Assembly: GCA_913062925.1 (NCBI GenBank)
Contig: CAJXWJ010000007.1
Coordinates: forward strand, 1-64,000
Origin: an uncultured Pseudorhodobacter sp.
GTDB lineage: Bacteria > Pseudomonadota > Alphaproteobacteria > Rhodobacterales > Rhodobacteraceae
Reading direction: 5' to 3'
Length of the DNA: 64,000 nt
In this document: in pieces, positions 9,787 to 20,599 of the stretch
Numbering within the stretch: position 1 is the stretch's first letter
Layout: each line of letters opens with the position of its first letter
The notes under the pieces: model-generated
Database searches by the model: none
What the model saw: the letters and a program-made list of their open reading frames with translations, nothing else
Told to the model about the DNA's origin: nothing
Made by a program: the position numbers and the translations under genes

Positions 9787-10941
9787 CTAAAAGGCGTCGT
9801 GTAAAATCTCTAACAACTCCGCCTGCGACAGCACGAAAGGATTGCCCTTCATTGAAGAGGCATTTGCCGCAGCCGTTGCAATCTGCGGGCCGTCAGACAG
9901 GGCAAGACCGATTTCGCGCAACCCCGGTAACCCCATATTTTTCGTCCAAAGCTGCAAAGTGGCCAGGCCGTCATCTGCGGGTGTTTGCGAAAATTGGGCG
10001 TTAATATGCTGCAAAATCCAGTGCAGACGCTGCGCCACCTCGCTACAAGGCTCGGCTTTGCGGAAATGCGAGCGTAAAACTGCGGGCAAAAGCGCGCCGC
10101 AAATCTCGCCATGCGGGGCTTTGGTTTTGCCGCCGATCACCCCCGCCAGACCGTGCACGGCCCCCAATCCGGCATTTGCCAAGGCAAGACCGCCGCAGCT
10201 GCTGACCCAAGCCATTTTGTCCCAAGCCAGTGGCGCATCTTTTTCAACCAGATCACGCAGAGCCCCAAGAGCGGTTGGTATCGCTGCATGACACAAGGCA
10301 TCGGTCATGGGATTTGCGCGCAGACAAAGATAGGGCTCGATCACCTGCGTCAGCGCATCCAATCCGGCCGCCAAAGCCACGCGCTTTGGGGCACCTTGCA
10401 TCAGATCTGGATCGACAATCGCGATCTGCGGCACCATCCGCGGATCACGCAGGCTGACCTTGATGCCGAATTCAGGCACCAAAATCACCGCATTTTTGGT
10501 CACCTCGGCCCCCGTACCCGCCGTGGTTGGCAGCGCGATGAGCGGGATTGGCGCCACATCAAGCGGACGCCCAAGCCCCACCACCTCGAGATAGTCGCGC
10601 GGCGCGCCGGTGCAGCCGATCAGCGCAGCCAGAGCCTTGGCAAAATCCAAGACCGAACCGCCACCAAGCCCAATCACCACATCTGGAGAAAACCCAGCGA
10701 TCTGCTTCAGCGCCAGTTCCACATCAGGCAGGCTAGGCTCTGCCGCGCAGCTAAGCGTTTTCATCGTCAAGCCCGCGTCACGCCCAGATTGCAGCAGCCA
10801 TTCGGCCCGCGCGGGTCGAGAGCCGTGAACCAATAAGACATTGGTGCCAAAAGATTTTGCCAAAGCTGCGGTTTGCTGGCTTTGGCCGCGACCGAAATGA
10901 AGCACTTGCGGGCTGAAAAAAGAAAACATTGGCGCGCTCAC
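9787..10941 (-). CDS. Iron-containing alcohol dehydrogenase
   Basis: [61 protein letters not shown] typical of Fe-ADH. Confidence 0.92.
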   Translation of the reverse strand: MSAPMFSFFSPQVLHFGRGQSQQTAALAKSFGTNVLLVHGSRPARAEWLLQSGRDAGLTMKTLSCAAEPSLPDVELALKQIAGFSPDVVIGLGGGSVLDFAKALAALIGCTGAPRDYLEVVGLGRPLDVAPIPLIALPTTAGTGAEVTKNAVILVPEFGIKVSLRDPRMVPQIAIVDPDLMQGAPKRVALAAGLDALTQVIEPYLCLRANPMTDALCHAAIPTALGALRDLVEKDAPLAWDKMAWVSSCGGLALANAGLGAVHGLAGVIGGKTKAPHGEICGALLPAVLRSHFRKAEPCSEVAQRLHWILQHINAQFSQTPADDGLATLQLWTKNMGLPGLREIGLALSDGPQIATAAANASSMKGNPFVLSQAELLEILHDAF

Positions 10942-11990
10942 CCCGCGACCAAGGCGACATAGCGCTTGGCCATTTGGGACAGTGGCAAGGGCACGATTTT
11001 GCTGGCCATTCCGGCTGCGCCAAAACGTTCAAACCGATCTCGGCAGACCGCAGCCATCGCCTCGACGCCTGGCGCCAGATATTTACGCGGATCAAATTCA
11101 GCAGGATTTTCAGCAAAAACCTTGCGGATCGCGCCCGTCAGCGCCATGCGCAAATCGGTGTCGATGTTCACTTTGCGCACGCCAAACTTGATGCCACGCT
11201 CAATTTCCTCGACTGGCACGCCCCAAGTGGGCGCGATTTTGCCGCCATAAGCGTTGATCTTATCCTGCAACTCTTGCGGCACCGAGGACGAGCCATGCAT
11301 CACCAGATGCGTGTCGGGAATGCGGGCGTGAATTTGCTTCAACGCCTCCATCGCCAAAATCTCGCCATCAGGGCGGCGCGAAAACTTATAGGCGCCATGC
11401 GAGGTGCCAATCGCCACCGCCAAAGCGTCAACCCGCGTCAGCCGCACGAATTCGGCGGCCTCCTCGGGATCGGTCACGAGCGAGGCGCGATCAAAGCTGC
11501 CCTCATATCCGTGGCCATCTTCGACCTCGCCCTTGCCAGTTTCAAGCGAGCCAAGATGGCCAAGCTCGCCTTCGACCGAGACGCCGACCAGATGCGCCAT
11601 CTCGGTGACTTTGGCAGTGATCGCGACGTTATAGGCAAAATCAGCAGGGGTCTTGCCGTCGGCTTGCAGCGACCCATCCATCATCACCGAAGAAAAACCG
11701 TTTGTTATCGCAGACATACAGGTGGCCGGCGAATTGCCATGGTCTTGATGCATACAAACGGGGATCTGCGGGTAAAGCTCGATCGCGGCGCGGATCAGAT
11801 GCGACAGCACGATGTCATTGGCAAAGGCGCGTGCGCCGCGACTGGCCTGCATGATCACAGGACTGTCGGTTGCCGCAGCAGCCGCCATAATCGCCAGCAT
11901 TTGTTCCATATTGTTGACGTTGAAAGCCGGCAGCGCATAGCCGTGCTCTGCCGCATGATCAAGAAGCTGACGCAGGGAGATAAGGGCCAT
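10938..11990 (-). CDS. fba: Class II fructose-1,6-bisphosphate aldolase (Calvin-cycle subtype-like)
   Basis: [61 protein letters not shown]; 4-nt overlap with Fe-ADH. Confidence 0.95.
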   Translation of the reverse strand: MALISLRQLLDHAAEHGYALPAFNVNNMEQMLAIMAAAAATDSPVIMQASRGARAFANDIVLSHLIRAAIELYPQIPVCMHQDHGNSPATCMSAITNGFSSVMMDGSLQADGKTPADFAYNVAITAKVTEMAHLVGVSVEGELGHLGSLETGKGEVEDGHGYEGSFDRASLVTDPEEAAEFVRLTRVDALAVAIGTSHGAYKFSRRPDGEILAMEALKQIHARIPDTHLVMHGSSSVPQELQDKINAYGGKIAPTWGVPVEEIERGIKFGVRKVNIDTDLRMALTGAIRKVFAENPAEFDPRKYLAPGVEAMAAVCRDRFERFGAAGMASKIVPLPLSQMAKRYVALVAG

Positions 11991-11993
11991 CGG

Positions 11994-12974
11994 TTACGCC
12001 TTTTCGGTTTCGTGATAGGCAATCAGCCGCGCGACTTCCGCCTTCGAGCCCAAGATAACCGGCACGCGCTGGTGCGGCCCAGTGGGGGCGATGTCCAATA
12101 TCGGCGCAAGGCCAGTCGTCGCCGCCCCGCCCGCCTGCTCGATGATCATCGCCATCGGGTTGGCCTCATACATCAGCCGCAATTTGCCGCCTGCTTTGCG
12201 ATTTTCGCGGTCAGCCGGATACAAAAACACCCCGCCGCGCGTCAAAATCCGGTGAATTTCGGCCACCATCGACGCCGTCCAGCGCATGTTGAAAGACCGC
12301 CCGCGCGGCCCCTCTTCGCCCGCCACGCATTCATCGACATAGCGGCGAATGGGGGCATCCCAGTGGCGGTAGCGCGAGGTGTTGATCGCGAATTCCGACG
12401 TTTCTTCAGGCACTTGCATCTTTGGATGCGTCAGCAAAAAGTCGCCCGTGCCATGTTGGCAGGTAAAGCCTGACACCTCGGTGCCATCGGTCAGCACCAG
12501 CATGGTCGAGGGGCCATAAAGCGCATAGCCCGCGCAAAGCTGCCGCCTGCCCGCGTGCAAAACATTGCGATCGCCGTCTTTTTCCACCTGCATCACCGCA
12601 AAGATCGAGCCGACCGACAGGTTCACATCCAGATTGGACGAGCCATCCAGAGGGTCGAAATAGAGCAGATAATCGCCGGCCTCGGGCTCTTTCAACCAGG
12701 TCACTTCCTCGACCTCTTCCGAGACCAGCGCTGCCAGACGCGGGCTGTTTGAACAGATCCGCTCAAAGGCGTCATTGGCCAAAATATCAAGCGTTTTCTG
12801 GGTCTCGCCCTGCACATTGACCGCGCCAGCCGAGCCAAGATTGCCGGCAAAAGCCCCCTCTCGCACCAGCGTTGCGATCACGCGACAGGCGCTTGCGATG
12901 TCTTCCAGCAGAAAGATCAGGTTGGCGGGTTGCTCGCTTGCCGTCAAATAGCGGCGCAGTGTCATATCGGTCAT
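11994..12974 (-). CDS. fbp: Class I fructose-1,6-bisphosphatase
   Basis: VSEEVEE, YLLYFDPLDGSSNLDVNLSVGSIFAV, FMYPADRENRKAGGKLRLMYEANPMA-type motif (here FLYPADRENRKAGGKLRLMYEANPMA). Confidence 0.96.
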   Translation of the reverse strand: MTDMTLRRYLTASEQPANLIFLLEDIASACRVIATLVREGAFAGNLGSAGAVNVQGETQKTLDILANDAFERICSNSPRLAALVSEEVEEVTWLKEPEAGDYLLYFDPLDGSSNLDVNLSVGSIFAVMQVEKDGDRNVLHAGRRQLCAGYALYGPSTMLVLTDGTEVSGFTCQHGTGDFLLTHPKMQVPEETSEFAINTSRYRHWDAPIRRYVDECVAGEEGPRGRSFNMRWTASMVAEIHRILTRGGVFLYPADRENRKAGGKLRLMYEANPMAMIIEQAGGAATTGLAPILDIAPTGPHQRVPVILGSKAEVARLIAYHETEKA

Positions 12975-12983
12975 GGTCGTCCT

Positions 12984-14471
12984 TTAGACGCTGAGGGTGG
13001 CCTGCACGGCTTTTTTCCACGCAGCGTATTTTGATTGGCGCAGGGCATCGTCCATTTGCGGGGTGAATTGAGTCTCGCGTGCCCAAGTTTGCGCAAAGCC
13101 CTGCTGATCGGGGTAAATCCCCGCCCGCATCCCCGCAAGCCACGCCACGCCAAGCGCTGTGGTCTCGTGGATATTCGGGCGGTCAACTGGCGCTGCGATG
13201 ATGTCGGACAAAAACTGCATCGCCCAATCGCTGGCCGCCATGCCGCCATCGACGCGCAACACCGGCTGCACGCCCTCGGCCTGCCAATCGGCCGACATCG
13301 CATCCAGCAGATCGCGGGTCTGATAGCCGACACTTTCCAGCGCCGCCTTGGCCATTTCCGCGGGCCCAGTGCCGCGGGTCAAACCAAACATCGCGCCGCG
13401 ACAATCGGGGTTCCAATAGGGCGCGCCCAGACCGACAAAGGCCGGCACCAGAATGACATTTTGCTGCGGGTCGGCCTGATCGGCCAGCACCTGCGTCTCG
13501 GCTGCGGCCTTGATCAGGCCAAGCCCGTCGCGCAGCCATTGCACCGCAGCCCCCGCCACAAAGATCGAGCCTTCCAGCGCATAGGTCGGCTTGCCGTCCA
13601 GCTGATAGGCGATGGTGGTCAACAGCCGATGCGTCGAGGTCACCGGCGTGTCGCCGGTGTTCAGCAGCGCAAAGCAGCCCGTGCCATAGGTCGATTTCAA
13701 CATGCCGGGCTGAAAGCAAGCCTGCCCAACCGTCGCCGCTTGCTGATCGCCCGCCACCCCGTGGATCGGGATCGCAGCGCCAAAATACGCAGGCAGAGTT
13801 TCGCCAAAATCATCGGCGCAATCTTTGACCACCGGCAGCATTTGCATCGGAATGCCCAAAAGATCGCAGATTGTCTGGCTCCAGCGGCCTTTGCGAATGT
13901 CGTAAAGCATGGTGCGCGCGGCATTGGTGGCGTCGGTGGCATGCACGGCCCCGCCGGTTAGTTTCCAGATCAGAAAGCTGTCAACGGTGCCGAACAACAG
14001 CTCGCCCTTGGCGGCACGGTCGCGCGCGCCGGGGGTGTGATCGAGGATCCATTTCAGCTTGCTGGCCGAGAAATAGGGGTCCAGCAGCAGGCCAGTGCGG
14101 TGGGTGATCATCGGCTCGTGGCCAGCCTCGCGCAGTTCACGGCACAGATCCGCAGTGCGGCGGTCTTGCCAGACAATTGCGTTATGCAGCGGCGCGCCGG
14201 TGGCTTTATCCCAGACGATCACGGTCTCGCGTTGATTGGTGATGCCGATGGCCGCAATGTCTTGTGGGCCAATCCCGGCCTGAGCAATCGCCGCGCGACA
14301 GGTGGCCAGCGTGGTCGCCCAAAGGTCGGCGGGATCATGTTCAACCCAGCCAGACTGCGGGAAATGTTGGGTGAATTCTTCTTGAGCTTGGGCCGTCGCA
14401 CGCATCTCGGCATCGAACAAAATCGCGCGGGTCGAGGTGGTGCCTTGGTCTATTGCAAGGACGTAACGCAT
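12984..14471 (-). CDS. glpK: Glycerol kinase
   Basis: [65 protein letters not shown] at 14471 preferred over the longer ORF. Confidence 0.97.
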   Translation of the reverse strand: MRYVLAIDQGTTSTRAILFDAEMRATAQAQEEFTQHFPQSGWVEHDPADLWATTLATCRAAIAQAGIGPQDIAAIGITNQRETVIVWDKATGAPLHNAIVWQDRRTADLCRELREAGHEPMITHRTGLLLDPYFSASKLKWILDHTPGARDRAAKGELLFGTVDSFLIWKLTGGAVHATDATNAARTMLYDIRKGRWSQTICDLLGIPMQMLPVVKDCADDFGETLPAYFGAAIPIHGVAGDQQAATVGQACFQPGMLKSTYGTGCFALLNTGDTPVTSTHRLLTTIAYQLDGKPTYALEGSIFVAGAAVQWLRDGLGLIKAAAETQVLADQADPQQNVILVPAFVGLGAPYWNPDCRGAMFGLTRGTGPAEMAKAALESVGYQTRDLLDAMSADWQAEGVQPVLRVDGGMAASDWAMQFLSDIIAAPVDRPNIHETTALGVAWLAGMRAGIYPDQQGFAQTWARETQFTPQMDDALRQSKYAAWKKAVQATLSV

Positions 14472-14577
14472 GCAAATTCCCCATCTTGGGCTGAAAGAGG
14501 CGGCCACACCGGGGTGCAGCCGCTGTATCGAATACCGAAAATCCGATCTTAACTTAAGCAGAATTTCGCATTTGGTA

Positions 14578-14602
14578 TCTGGGGCCAAGATCTGGCCCCA
14601 GA
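14578..14602 (-). terminator. Perfect 10-bp-stem hairpin between glpV and glpK (attenuator or mRNA stabiliser)
   Basis: TCTGGGGCCA-AGATC-TGGCCCCAGA on +; 8 nt beyond the glpV stop; no following T-run on the - strand. Confidence 0.75.
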
Positions 14603-14610
14603 CGTCAGGC

Positions 14611-16335
14611 TTATTGCCAGGACTTGATCAGGTCTTCATAGGCGATGGTCTGCCCCTGTTCCTTTTCATTTTCCAGCATCATCTGCGGCGCAAGCGAGCC
14701 GTTTTTGACAGACTCGGCATTCCACCAAGCCAGATCATGCTCTTCGGCCATTTTCGGGCCGATATCACCCTGCACGCCCGAAGCCTCGATGCGGCTCATG
14801 ACCTTTTCCTGTTCAGCACAGAGGCTGTCCATCGCTTCTTGCACCGACTTTGCCCCCGAAGACGCATCGCCGATGTTCTGCCACCACAGCTGTGCCAGCT
14901 TTGGATAGTCAGGCACGTTGGTGCCAGTTGGCGTCCACTGCACGCGCGCTGGCGAGCGGTAGAATTCGATCAGGCCACCCAGCTTTGGCGCACGCTCGGT
15001 AAAGCTTTTGTCGCGGATAGTGGACTCGCGCACGAAGGTCAGACCGACTTGCGATTTCTTGACGTCAACTGTCTTGGACACGATGAACTGGCCATAAAGC
15101 CAAGCGGCTTTTGCCCGATCTTCTGGGGTGGATTTCATCAAAGTGAAGGAACCCACATCTTGGTAGCCCAGCTTCATGCCGTCTTTCCAATATGGCCCGT
15201 GTGGCGAAGGTGCCATCCGCCATTTTGGCGTGCCGTCTGCGTTCACGACTGGCAAGCCATCCTTCACCATATCAGCGGTGAAAGCGGTGTACCAAAAGAT
15301 CTGCTGAGCGATTTCACCCTGCGCAGGCACGGGGCCTGCTTCACCAAACACCATGCCAGCGGCGGCAGGTGGCGCATAGGCTTTCAGCCAATCGACGTAT
15401 TTCTGCACCGCATAGACCGAAGCCGGCCCGTTGGTGTCCCCCCCGCGCGAGGTGCAAGACCCGACAGGGCGATCATTGGCATCAACGCGAATGCCCCATT
15501 CGTCAACCGGCTTGCCGTTTGGCAGGCCCTTGTCGCCGTTCCCAGCCATCGAAAGCCAAGCATCGGTGAAACGCCAGCCCAGCGATGGGTCTTTTTTGCC
15601 ATAGTCCATGTGACCATAGACCGCCTTGCCGTCCTGCTCGCGCCCGGTAAAGAAGGCCGCGATGTCTTCATAGGCCGACCAGTTGATTGGAACGCCCAGA
15701 TCATAGCCGTATTGGGCTTTGAAATCGGCCATATTTTTCGGATCGGTGAACCAGTCCTGACGGAACCAGTAAAGGTTGGCAAATTGCTGAACCGGCAGCT
15801 GGTAAAGCTTGCCATCTGGCGCCGTGGTGAACGAGGTGCCGATAAAGTCCGCAAGATCAAGGCCCGGATTGGTGACGTCTTTGCCCTCATTCGCCATCCA
15901 GTCGGTCAGGTTGCGCACCTGCTGATAGCGCCAATGGGTGCCGATGAAGTCCGAGTCGTTGATATATCCGTCATAGATATTCTCGCCCGACTGCATCTGG
16001 GTTTGCAGCTTTTCAACCACATCGCCTTCGCCAATCAGATCATGGGTGATCTTGATGCCAGTGATCTTGGTGAAGGCATCCGCCAAGACTTTGGATTCGT
16101 ATTCATGCGTGGTCAGCGTTTCCGAGGCCACCTTGATTTCCATGCCAGCAAAGGGCTTGGCGGCGTCCATAAACCACTGCATTTCCGCTTCTTGATCAGC
16201 GCGGCTGAGGGTGGACAGATCGCCGATTTCCGCATCTAGAAATGTCTTGGCAGAGTCCATATCGGCCATGGCCGGACCCGCCAGCAGACCCAGCGCAAGC
16301 GCCAGAGCTGTTGAGGATTTTAGAGTAAGGTTCAC
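14611..16335 (-). CDS. glpV: Glycerol ABC transporter solute-binding protein (GlpV-like)
   Basis: About 574-aa SBP with signal peptide, in a locus with GlpSTPQU-like genes as in the rhizobial glycerol ABC system. Confidence 0.85.
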   Translation of the reverse strand: MNLTLKSSTALALALGLLAGPAMADMDSAKTFLDAEIGDLSTLSRADQEAEMQWFMDAAKPFAGMEIKVASETLTTHEYESKVLADAFTKITGIKITHDLIGEGDVVEKLQTQMQSGENIYDGYINDSDFIGTHWRYQQVRNLTDWMANEGKDVTNPGLDLADFIGTSFTTAPDGKLYQLPVQQFANLYWFRQDWFTDPKNMADFKAQYGYDLGVPINWSAYEDIAAFFTGREQDGKAVYGHMDYGKKDPSLGWRFTDAWLSMAGNGDKGLPNGKPVDEWGIRVDANDRPVGSCTSRGGDTNGPASVYAVQKYVDWLKAYAPPAAAGMVFGEAGPVPAQGEIAQQIFWYTAFTADMVKDGLPVVNADGTPKWRMAPSPHGPYWKDGMKLGYQDVGSFTLMKSTPEDRAKAAWLYGQFIVSKTVDVKKSQVGLTFVRESTIRDKSFTERAPKLGGLIEFYRSPARVQWTPTGTNVPDYPKLAQLWWQNIGDASSGAKSVQEAMDSLCAEQEKVMSRIEASGVQGDIGPKMAEEHDLAWWNAESVKNGSLAPQMMLENEKEQGQTIAYEDLIKSWQ

Positions 16336-16402
16336 TTGGTTTCCTCCCGTTAGAACCGTAGCTATACGGCCGGTGCAGATGCACCTGCCGCGGCGAAACT
16401 GA

Positions 16403-16678
16403 TTACACCCAGCGAAAGACCGCTGCGGCGTAGATCAGGCAGGCAAGCATCGCATAGGGTTGCGGTGCTATCTCGAGCCCCAGCCATGCCAGATTGATAA
16501 AGGCAGAGCCGAGAAGTGTGATGAACAGACGATCGCCCCGTGTGGTCTCGATCCGCAGCACCCCTATGCGCGGCGTCTCGGGGTATTTGATCGCAAGCGT
16601 CGTAAAGATCACCAAAAGGCAGGCGATACAGACGAAAAAGGCGGCGGTCGCGGTGGTCCAAGCCATCCAGTCGAGCAT
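16403..16678 (-). CDS. glpU: Small membrane protein, DUF2160/GlpU-like
   Basis: 91 aa, three hydrophobic segments, position between permease and SBP genes as in glpSTPQUV. Confidence 0.75.
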   Translation of the reverse strand: MLDWMAWTTATAAFFVCIACLLVIFTTLAIKYPETPRIGVLRIETTRGDRLFITLLGSAFINLAWLGLEIAPQPYAMLACLIYAAAVFRWV

Positions 16679-16690
16679 GATAAATCCCTT

Positions 16691-17548
16691 TTATACGCGG
16701 CCCAGGGCAAAGCCCTTGGCGATGTAATTGCGGACAAAGTAGATGACCAAGGCGCCGGGCAAGATCGTCAGCACGCCAGCCGCCGCCAGCACGCCCCAAT
16801 CCATCCCGCTTGCAGACACCGTGCGCGTCATCGTCGAGGCAATCGACTTGGCCGCTACCGCCGTCAGCGTGCGCGACAACAGCAACTCCACCCAAGAAAA
16901 CATAAAGCAGAAGAAGGCTGCCACCCCGATGCCACTGGCGATCAGCGGCATAAAGATCTGGATGAAGAAGCGGCCAAAGGAATAGCCGTCGATATAGGCG
17001 GTCTCGTCGATCTCTTTGGGCACGCCGCGCATAAAGCCTTCCAAGATCCAAACCGCCAAAGGCACGTTGAACAGGCAATGCGCCAGCGCCACGGCGATAT
17101 GGGTGTCAAACAGACCGATGCTGGAATAAAGCTGAAAGAACGGCAGCGCAAAGACCGCAGGCGGCGCCATCCGGTTGGTCAGCAGCCAAAAGAACAGATG
17201 CTTGTCGCCCATAAACGAATAGCGGCTAAAGGCATAGGCGGCCGGCAGCGCCACGGTCAGGCTGATCGCCATGTTCATGACCACATAGATCAGGCTGTTG
17301 ACATAGCCCATATACCAGCTTGGGTCTGTCAGAATGGTGGCGTAATTGGCAAAGGTCAGATCACGCGGCCAAAGCGAGAATTCGCCCAAAATCTCGGTAT
17401 TGCTCTTCAGGCTCATGTTCACCAACCAATAGATCGGCAGCATCAGAAACAGGATATAAACCGCCATCACCACGGCCGCGCCATTGATCTTGAACCCGCG
17501 GGCTTGGGCTTTGGCGCTTGGCTTGAAGGCAATTGTGCTGTCGGTCAT
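16691..17548 (-). CDS. glpQ: Glycerol ABC transporter permease (MalG-type)
   Basis: Inner-membrane permease with EAA-like loop EIDETAYIDGYSFGRFFIQIFMPLI; start taken at MTDSTIAF. Confidence 0.87.
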   Translation of the reverse strand: MTDSTIAFKPSAKAQARGFKINGAAVVMAVYILFLMLPIYWLVNMSLKSNTEILGEFSLWPRDLTFANYATILTDPSWYMGYVNSLIYVVMNMAISLTVALPAAYAFSRYSFMGDKHLFFWLLTNRMAPPAVFALPFFQLYSSIGLFDTHIAVALAHCLFNVPLAVWILEGFMRGVPKEIDETAYIDGYSFGRFFIQIFMPLIASGIGVAAFFCFMFSWVELLLSRTLTAVAAKSIASTMTRTVSASGMDWGVLAAAGVLTILPGALVIYFVRNYIAKGFALGRV

Positions 17549-18420
17549 CACAGGCCATCCCTTTTGTCGATATTGGTCATAACGGTGTAGAACACCCATG
17601 AAATCAGCAAGATAACCAAGAAATACATCAGGCTGAACGCAGCCGCTGGGCCCAGGTCAAACTGGCCAAGCGCCATCTTCACAAGGTCAATCGACAGGAA
17701 GGTGGTGGCATTGCCAGGCCCGCCGCCGGTCACCACAAAGGGCTCGGTGTAGATCATAAAGCTGTCCATGAAGCGCAGCAGAATGGCGATCATCAGCACG
17801 CCCATCATCTTTGGCAGCTCGATAAAGCGGAACACGTTCCAGCGGCTGGCTTGGTCGATCTTGGCGGCTTGATAATAGGCGTTGGGAATGGATTGCAGCC
17901 CGGCATAGGCCAGCAAAGCGACAAGCGAGGTCCAGTGCCAAACGTCCATCGCAATCACCGTGACCCAAGCGGCAAAACTGTCTTGGGTGTAGTTATAGGC
18001 GATGCCCAGCTTGGTCAGCGTATAGCCCAAAAGCCCAATATCGACGCGGCCAAAGATTTGCCAAATCGTGCCAACAACGTTCCAAGGGATCAGCAGCGGC
18101 AGCGACATCAGCACCAGACAGACCGAGGCCCAAAAGCCCTTTTTCGGCATGTTCAGGGCAACGAAGATCCCCAAAGGCACCTCGATCGCCAAAATGATTG
18201 CCGAGAACAGCACCTGCCGCCCCAGCGCATCCCACATCCGTTGCGATTGCAGCATGTCGCGGAACCACTCGAGCCCCGCCCAAAAGAATTTGTTCTGGCC
18301 AAAGGTGTCTTGCACCGAATAATTCACCACTGTCATCAAGGGGATAACAGCAGAAAACGCCACCAGCAGCAGCACCGGCAGCACCAAGAACCACGCTTTT
18401 TGATTGACTGTCTTATTCAT
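17548..18420 (-). CDS. glpP: Glycerol ABC transporter permease (MalF-type)
   Basis: MNKTVNQKAWFLVLPVLLLVAFSAVIPLMTVVNYS; EAA-like loop YYQAAKIDQASRWNVFRFIELP. Confidence 0.87.
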   Translation of the reverse strand: MNKTVNQKAWFLVLPVLLLVAFSAVIPLMTVVNYSVQDTFGQNKFFWAGLEWFRDMLQSQRMWDALGRQVLFSAIILAIEVPLGIFVALNMPKKGFWASVCLVLMSLPLLIPWNVVGTIWQIFGRVDIGLLGYTLTKLGIAYNYTQDSFAAWVTVIAMDVWHWTSLVALLAYAGLQSIPNAYYQAAKIDQASRWNVFRFIELPKMMGVLMIAILLRFMDSFMIYTEPFVVTGGGPGNATTFLSIDLVKMALGQFDLGPAAAFSLMYFLVILLISWVFYTVMTNIDKRDGL

Positions 18421-19505
18421 CATGCGGCCTTGTCTTGCGGCGCGACGCGCCAATCGTTGCGATAGACATTGATCCCAGCCGGATCAAAAACGACGCGGTT
18501 CATGTCGGCTGAAATCTCGGCACCCTCGGCGGCGATCAGATTGATCTCTTGGCCGTTCAGGCTGGCCCGCACGATCTTGTGGCGGCCCACATCCTCGACG
18601 CGGCGGATCTGCACCGGCAGGCCCGCGCTGCCCGTGCCCAAGTGAATGAACTCGGGCCGCACGCCGATCTGCACTTTGCCATCAAGCGGCGCGTAGCCGG
18701 CCGCCAGATCCATCTGTACCCCCGCCACCAAAGCCAAAGCGCCGTTGATCTGCGCGTCGATCACATTCATCCCCGGCGAGCCGATGAAATAGCCAACAAA
18801 AGTATGCGCGGGGCGTTCAAACAGCTCTTGCGGCGTGCCGATTTGCACAACACGGCCATCATACATCACCACCACCTTATCGGCGAAGGTCAGCGCCTCG
18901 GTCTGATCATGCGTGACGTAAATCATCGTATGGCCAAACTCGTGGTGCAGCGATTTCAACTGCGTGCGCAATTCCCACTTCATATGCGGGTCGATCACCG
19001 TCAGCGGCTCGTCAAAAAGCAAGGCGTTGACATCCTCGCGCACCATGCCGCGGCCAAGGCTGATCTTTTGCTTGATATCCGCCGTCAACCCGCGCGCCTT
19101 TTTGGTCAGCATGTCTTCCATGCCGATCATCTTGGCAATCTGCTGCACCCGCGCCGCGATATAGGCCGGTTCGGCCCCCCGGTTGCGCAGCGGGAAAGCC
19201 AGATTGTCATGCACCGTCATCGTGTCATAAACCACTGGAAATTGAAACACTTGCGCGATGTTGCGCTCGGCTGTGGGCTGGTTGGTGACGTCTTGGCCAT
19301 TGAACAAAATCCGCCCCTGCGAGGGCTGCAACAGGCCCGAGATGATGTTCAGCAAGGTGGATTTGCCGCAGCCCGAGGCGCCCAAAAGCGCATAAGCCTC
19401 GCCATCGGTCCAATCGTTGTTCAGCTCTTTCAGCGCAAAATCATCTTCGGATTTCGGGTTTTTGACATAGGAATGCGCCAGATTATCAAGCGTGATTTTC
19501 GCCAT
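18420..19505 (-). CDS. glpT: Glycerol ABC transporter ATP-binding protein
   Basis: [16 protein letters not shown] Walker A; degenerate signature; FDEPLTVIDPHMKWELR; TOBE-type C-terminus; start at MAKITL. Confidence 0.88.
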   Translation of the reverse strand: MAKITLDNLAHSYVKNPKSEDDFALKELNNDWTDGEAYALLGASGCGKSTLLNIISGLLQPSQGRILFNGQDVTNQPTAERNIAQVFQFPVVYDTMTVHDNLAFPLRNRGAEPAYIAARVQQIAKMIGMEDMLTKKARGLTADIKQKISLGRGMVREDVNALLFDEPLTVIDPHMKWELRTQLKSLHHEFGHTMIYVTHDQTEALTFADKVVVMYDGRVVQIGTPQELFERPAHTFVGYFIGSPGMNVIDAQINGALALVAGVQMDLAAGYAPLDGKVQIGVRPEFIHLGTGSAGLPVQIRRVEDVGRHKIVRASLNGQEINLIAAEGAEISADMNRVVFDPAGINVYRNDWRVAPQDKAA

Positions 19506-19506
19506 G

Positions 19507-20583
19507 TTACGCGGCCTCCGCATAGGGCGCAGCGGCGACCAATTGGCCATCCTGCGCGAAAATATAGATATGAGCGGGGTCGAGATAGACTTTGATATCT
19601 TGCCCAAGCGCCAAATTCCGCACGCCGTGGATCAGCCCGACCCAGCGCGCGCCCATATGTTCCAGATGCACAAAGGTCTCGGACCCGGTGATCTCGGTCA
19701 CCGAAAGCCGCGCGGTAAACTCTAGACTGGCCTTGGATTGCGGTTCTAGCGCCAGATGGTTCGGGCGAAAGCCTGCCAGATATTGGCCGTTTGGCAGGCC
19801 AGCATTGGCCGCCGTCACGCCCTTGCCGAAATCCATGCTACCGCCCGATGCCACCATCTGCACAAAGTTCATCGGCGGATCGCTGAACACCCGCGCGGTC
19901 ACGGCGTTGACGGGCTTGCGGTACACCTGCGGCGTCAGACCAAATTGGGTGACGCGGCCTTCCCAAAGCGTGGCGGTATTGCCGCCCAGCAACAGCGCCT
20001 CTTCAGGTTCGGTTGTGGCATAGACAAAGATCGAGCCTGCTTCTTCAAAGATCTTCGGAATCTCGGCGCGCAATTCTTCGCGCAGCTTATAGTCAAGGTT
20101 CGCCAAGGGTTCGTCCAACAAGACAAGACCCGCGTCCTTCACCAAGGCCCGCGCCAAAGCGCAGCGTTGCTGCTGGCCGCCCGACAATTCCAGCGGTTTG
20201 CGCTGCAACATCGGGCCCAGCTGCATCAGATCGGCGGCCTTGTGAACGGCGGCGTCAATCTCGGCCTTGGTCTTGCCCATCAGCCGCAAGGGCGAGGCGA
20301 TATTGTCGTAAACGCTCATGCTGGGATAGTTGATGAACTGCTGATAGACCATCGCCACCTTGCGATCTTGCACCCGCATGCCGGTGACATCCTTGCCGTT
20401 CCAAAACACCCGGCCGGTGTTTGGCACATCCAACCCCGCCATCAGCCGCATCAGCGAGGTCTTGCCCGACGAGGTTTGCCCCAGCAGCACGTTCATCGTG
20501 CCGTTTTGCAGCGTCAAATCGGTTTTATAGATATGCGTCTGGCCGTTTACGACCTTCGAGACGCCCTCGAATACCAGTGTCAT
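19507..20583 (-). CDS. glpS: Glycerol ABC transporter ATP-binding protein
   Basis: GQTSSGKTSLMRLMAG, LSGGQQQRCALARALVKDAGLVLLDEPLANLD. Confidence 0.88.
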   Translation of the reverse strand: MTLVFEGVSKVVNGQTHIYKTDLTLQNGTMNVLLGQTSSGKTSLMRLMAGLDVPNTGRVFWNGKDVTGMRVQDRKVAMVYQQFINYPSMSVYDNIASPLRLMGKTKAEIDAAVHKAADLMQLGPMLQRKPLELSGGQQQRCALARALVKDAGLVLLDEPLANLDYKLREELRAEIPKIFEEAGSIFVYATTEPEEALLLGGNTATLWEGRVTQFGLTPQVYRKPVNAVTARVFSDPPMNFVQMVASGGSMDFGKGVTAANAGLPNGQYLAGFRPNHLALEPQSKASLEFTARLSVTEITGSETFVHLEHMGARWVGLIHGVRNLALGQDIKVYLDPAHIYIFAQDGQLVAAAPYAEAA

Positions 20584-20599
20584 TCTGTCTCTCCCCGCC

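Noticed and set aside
9783-9789. Missing terminator between convergent che operon and Fe-ADH gene (1-nt gap), similarly at 43645-43651
   Set aside because: Tightly convergent genes are common in compact genomes; nothing further in the sequence supports a special mechanism.
10929-16239. Long antisense ORFs (514 aa at 10929-12473 +, 308 aa at 13035-13961 +, 589 aa at 14470-16239 +)
   Set aside because: Opposite fba/fbp, glpK and glpV with clear homology motifs on the other strand; composition (His/Arg/Gln-rich) is typical of antisense frames in high-GC codon-biased genes.
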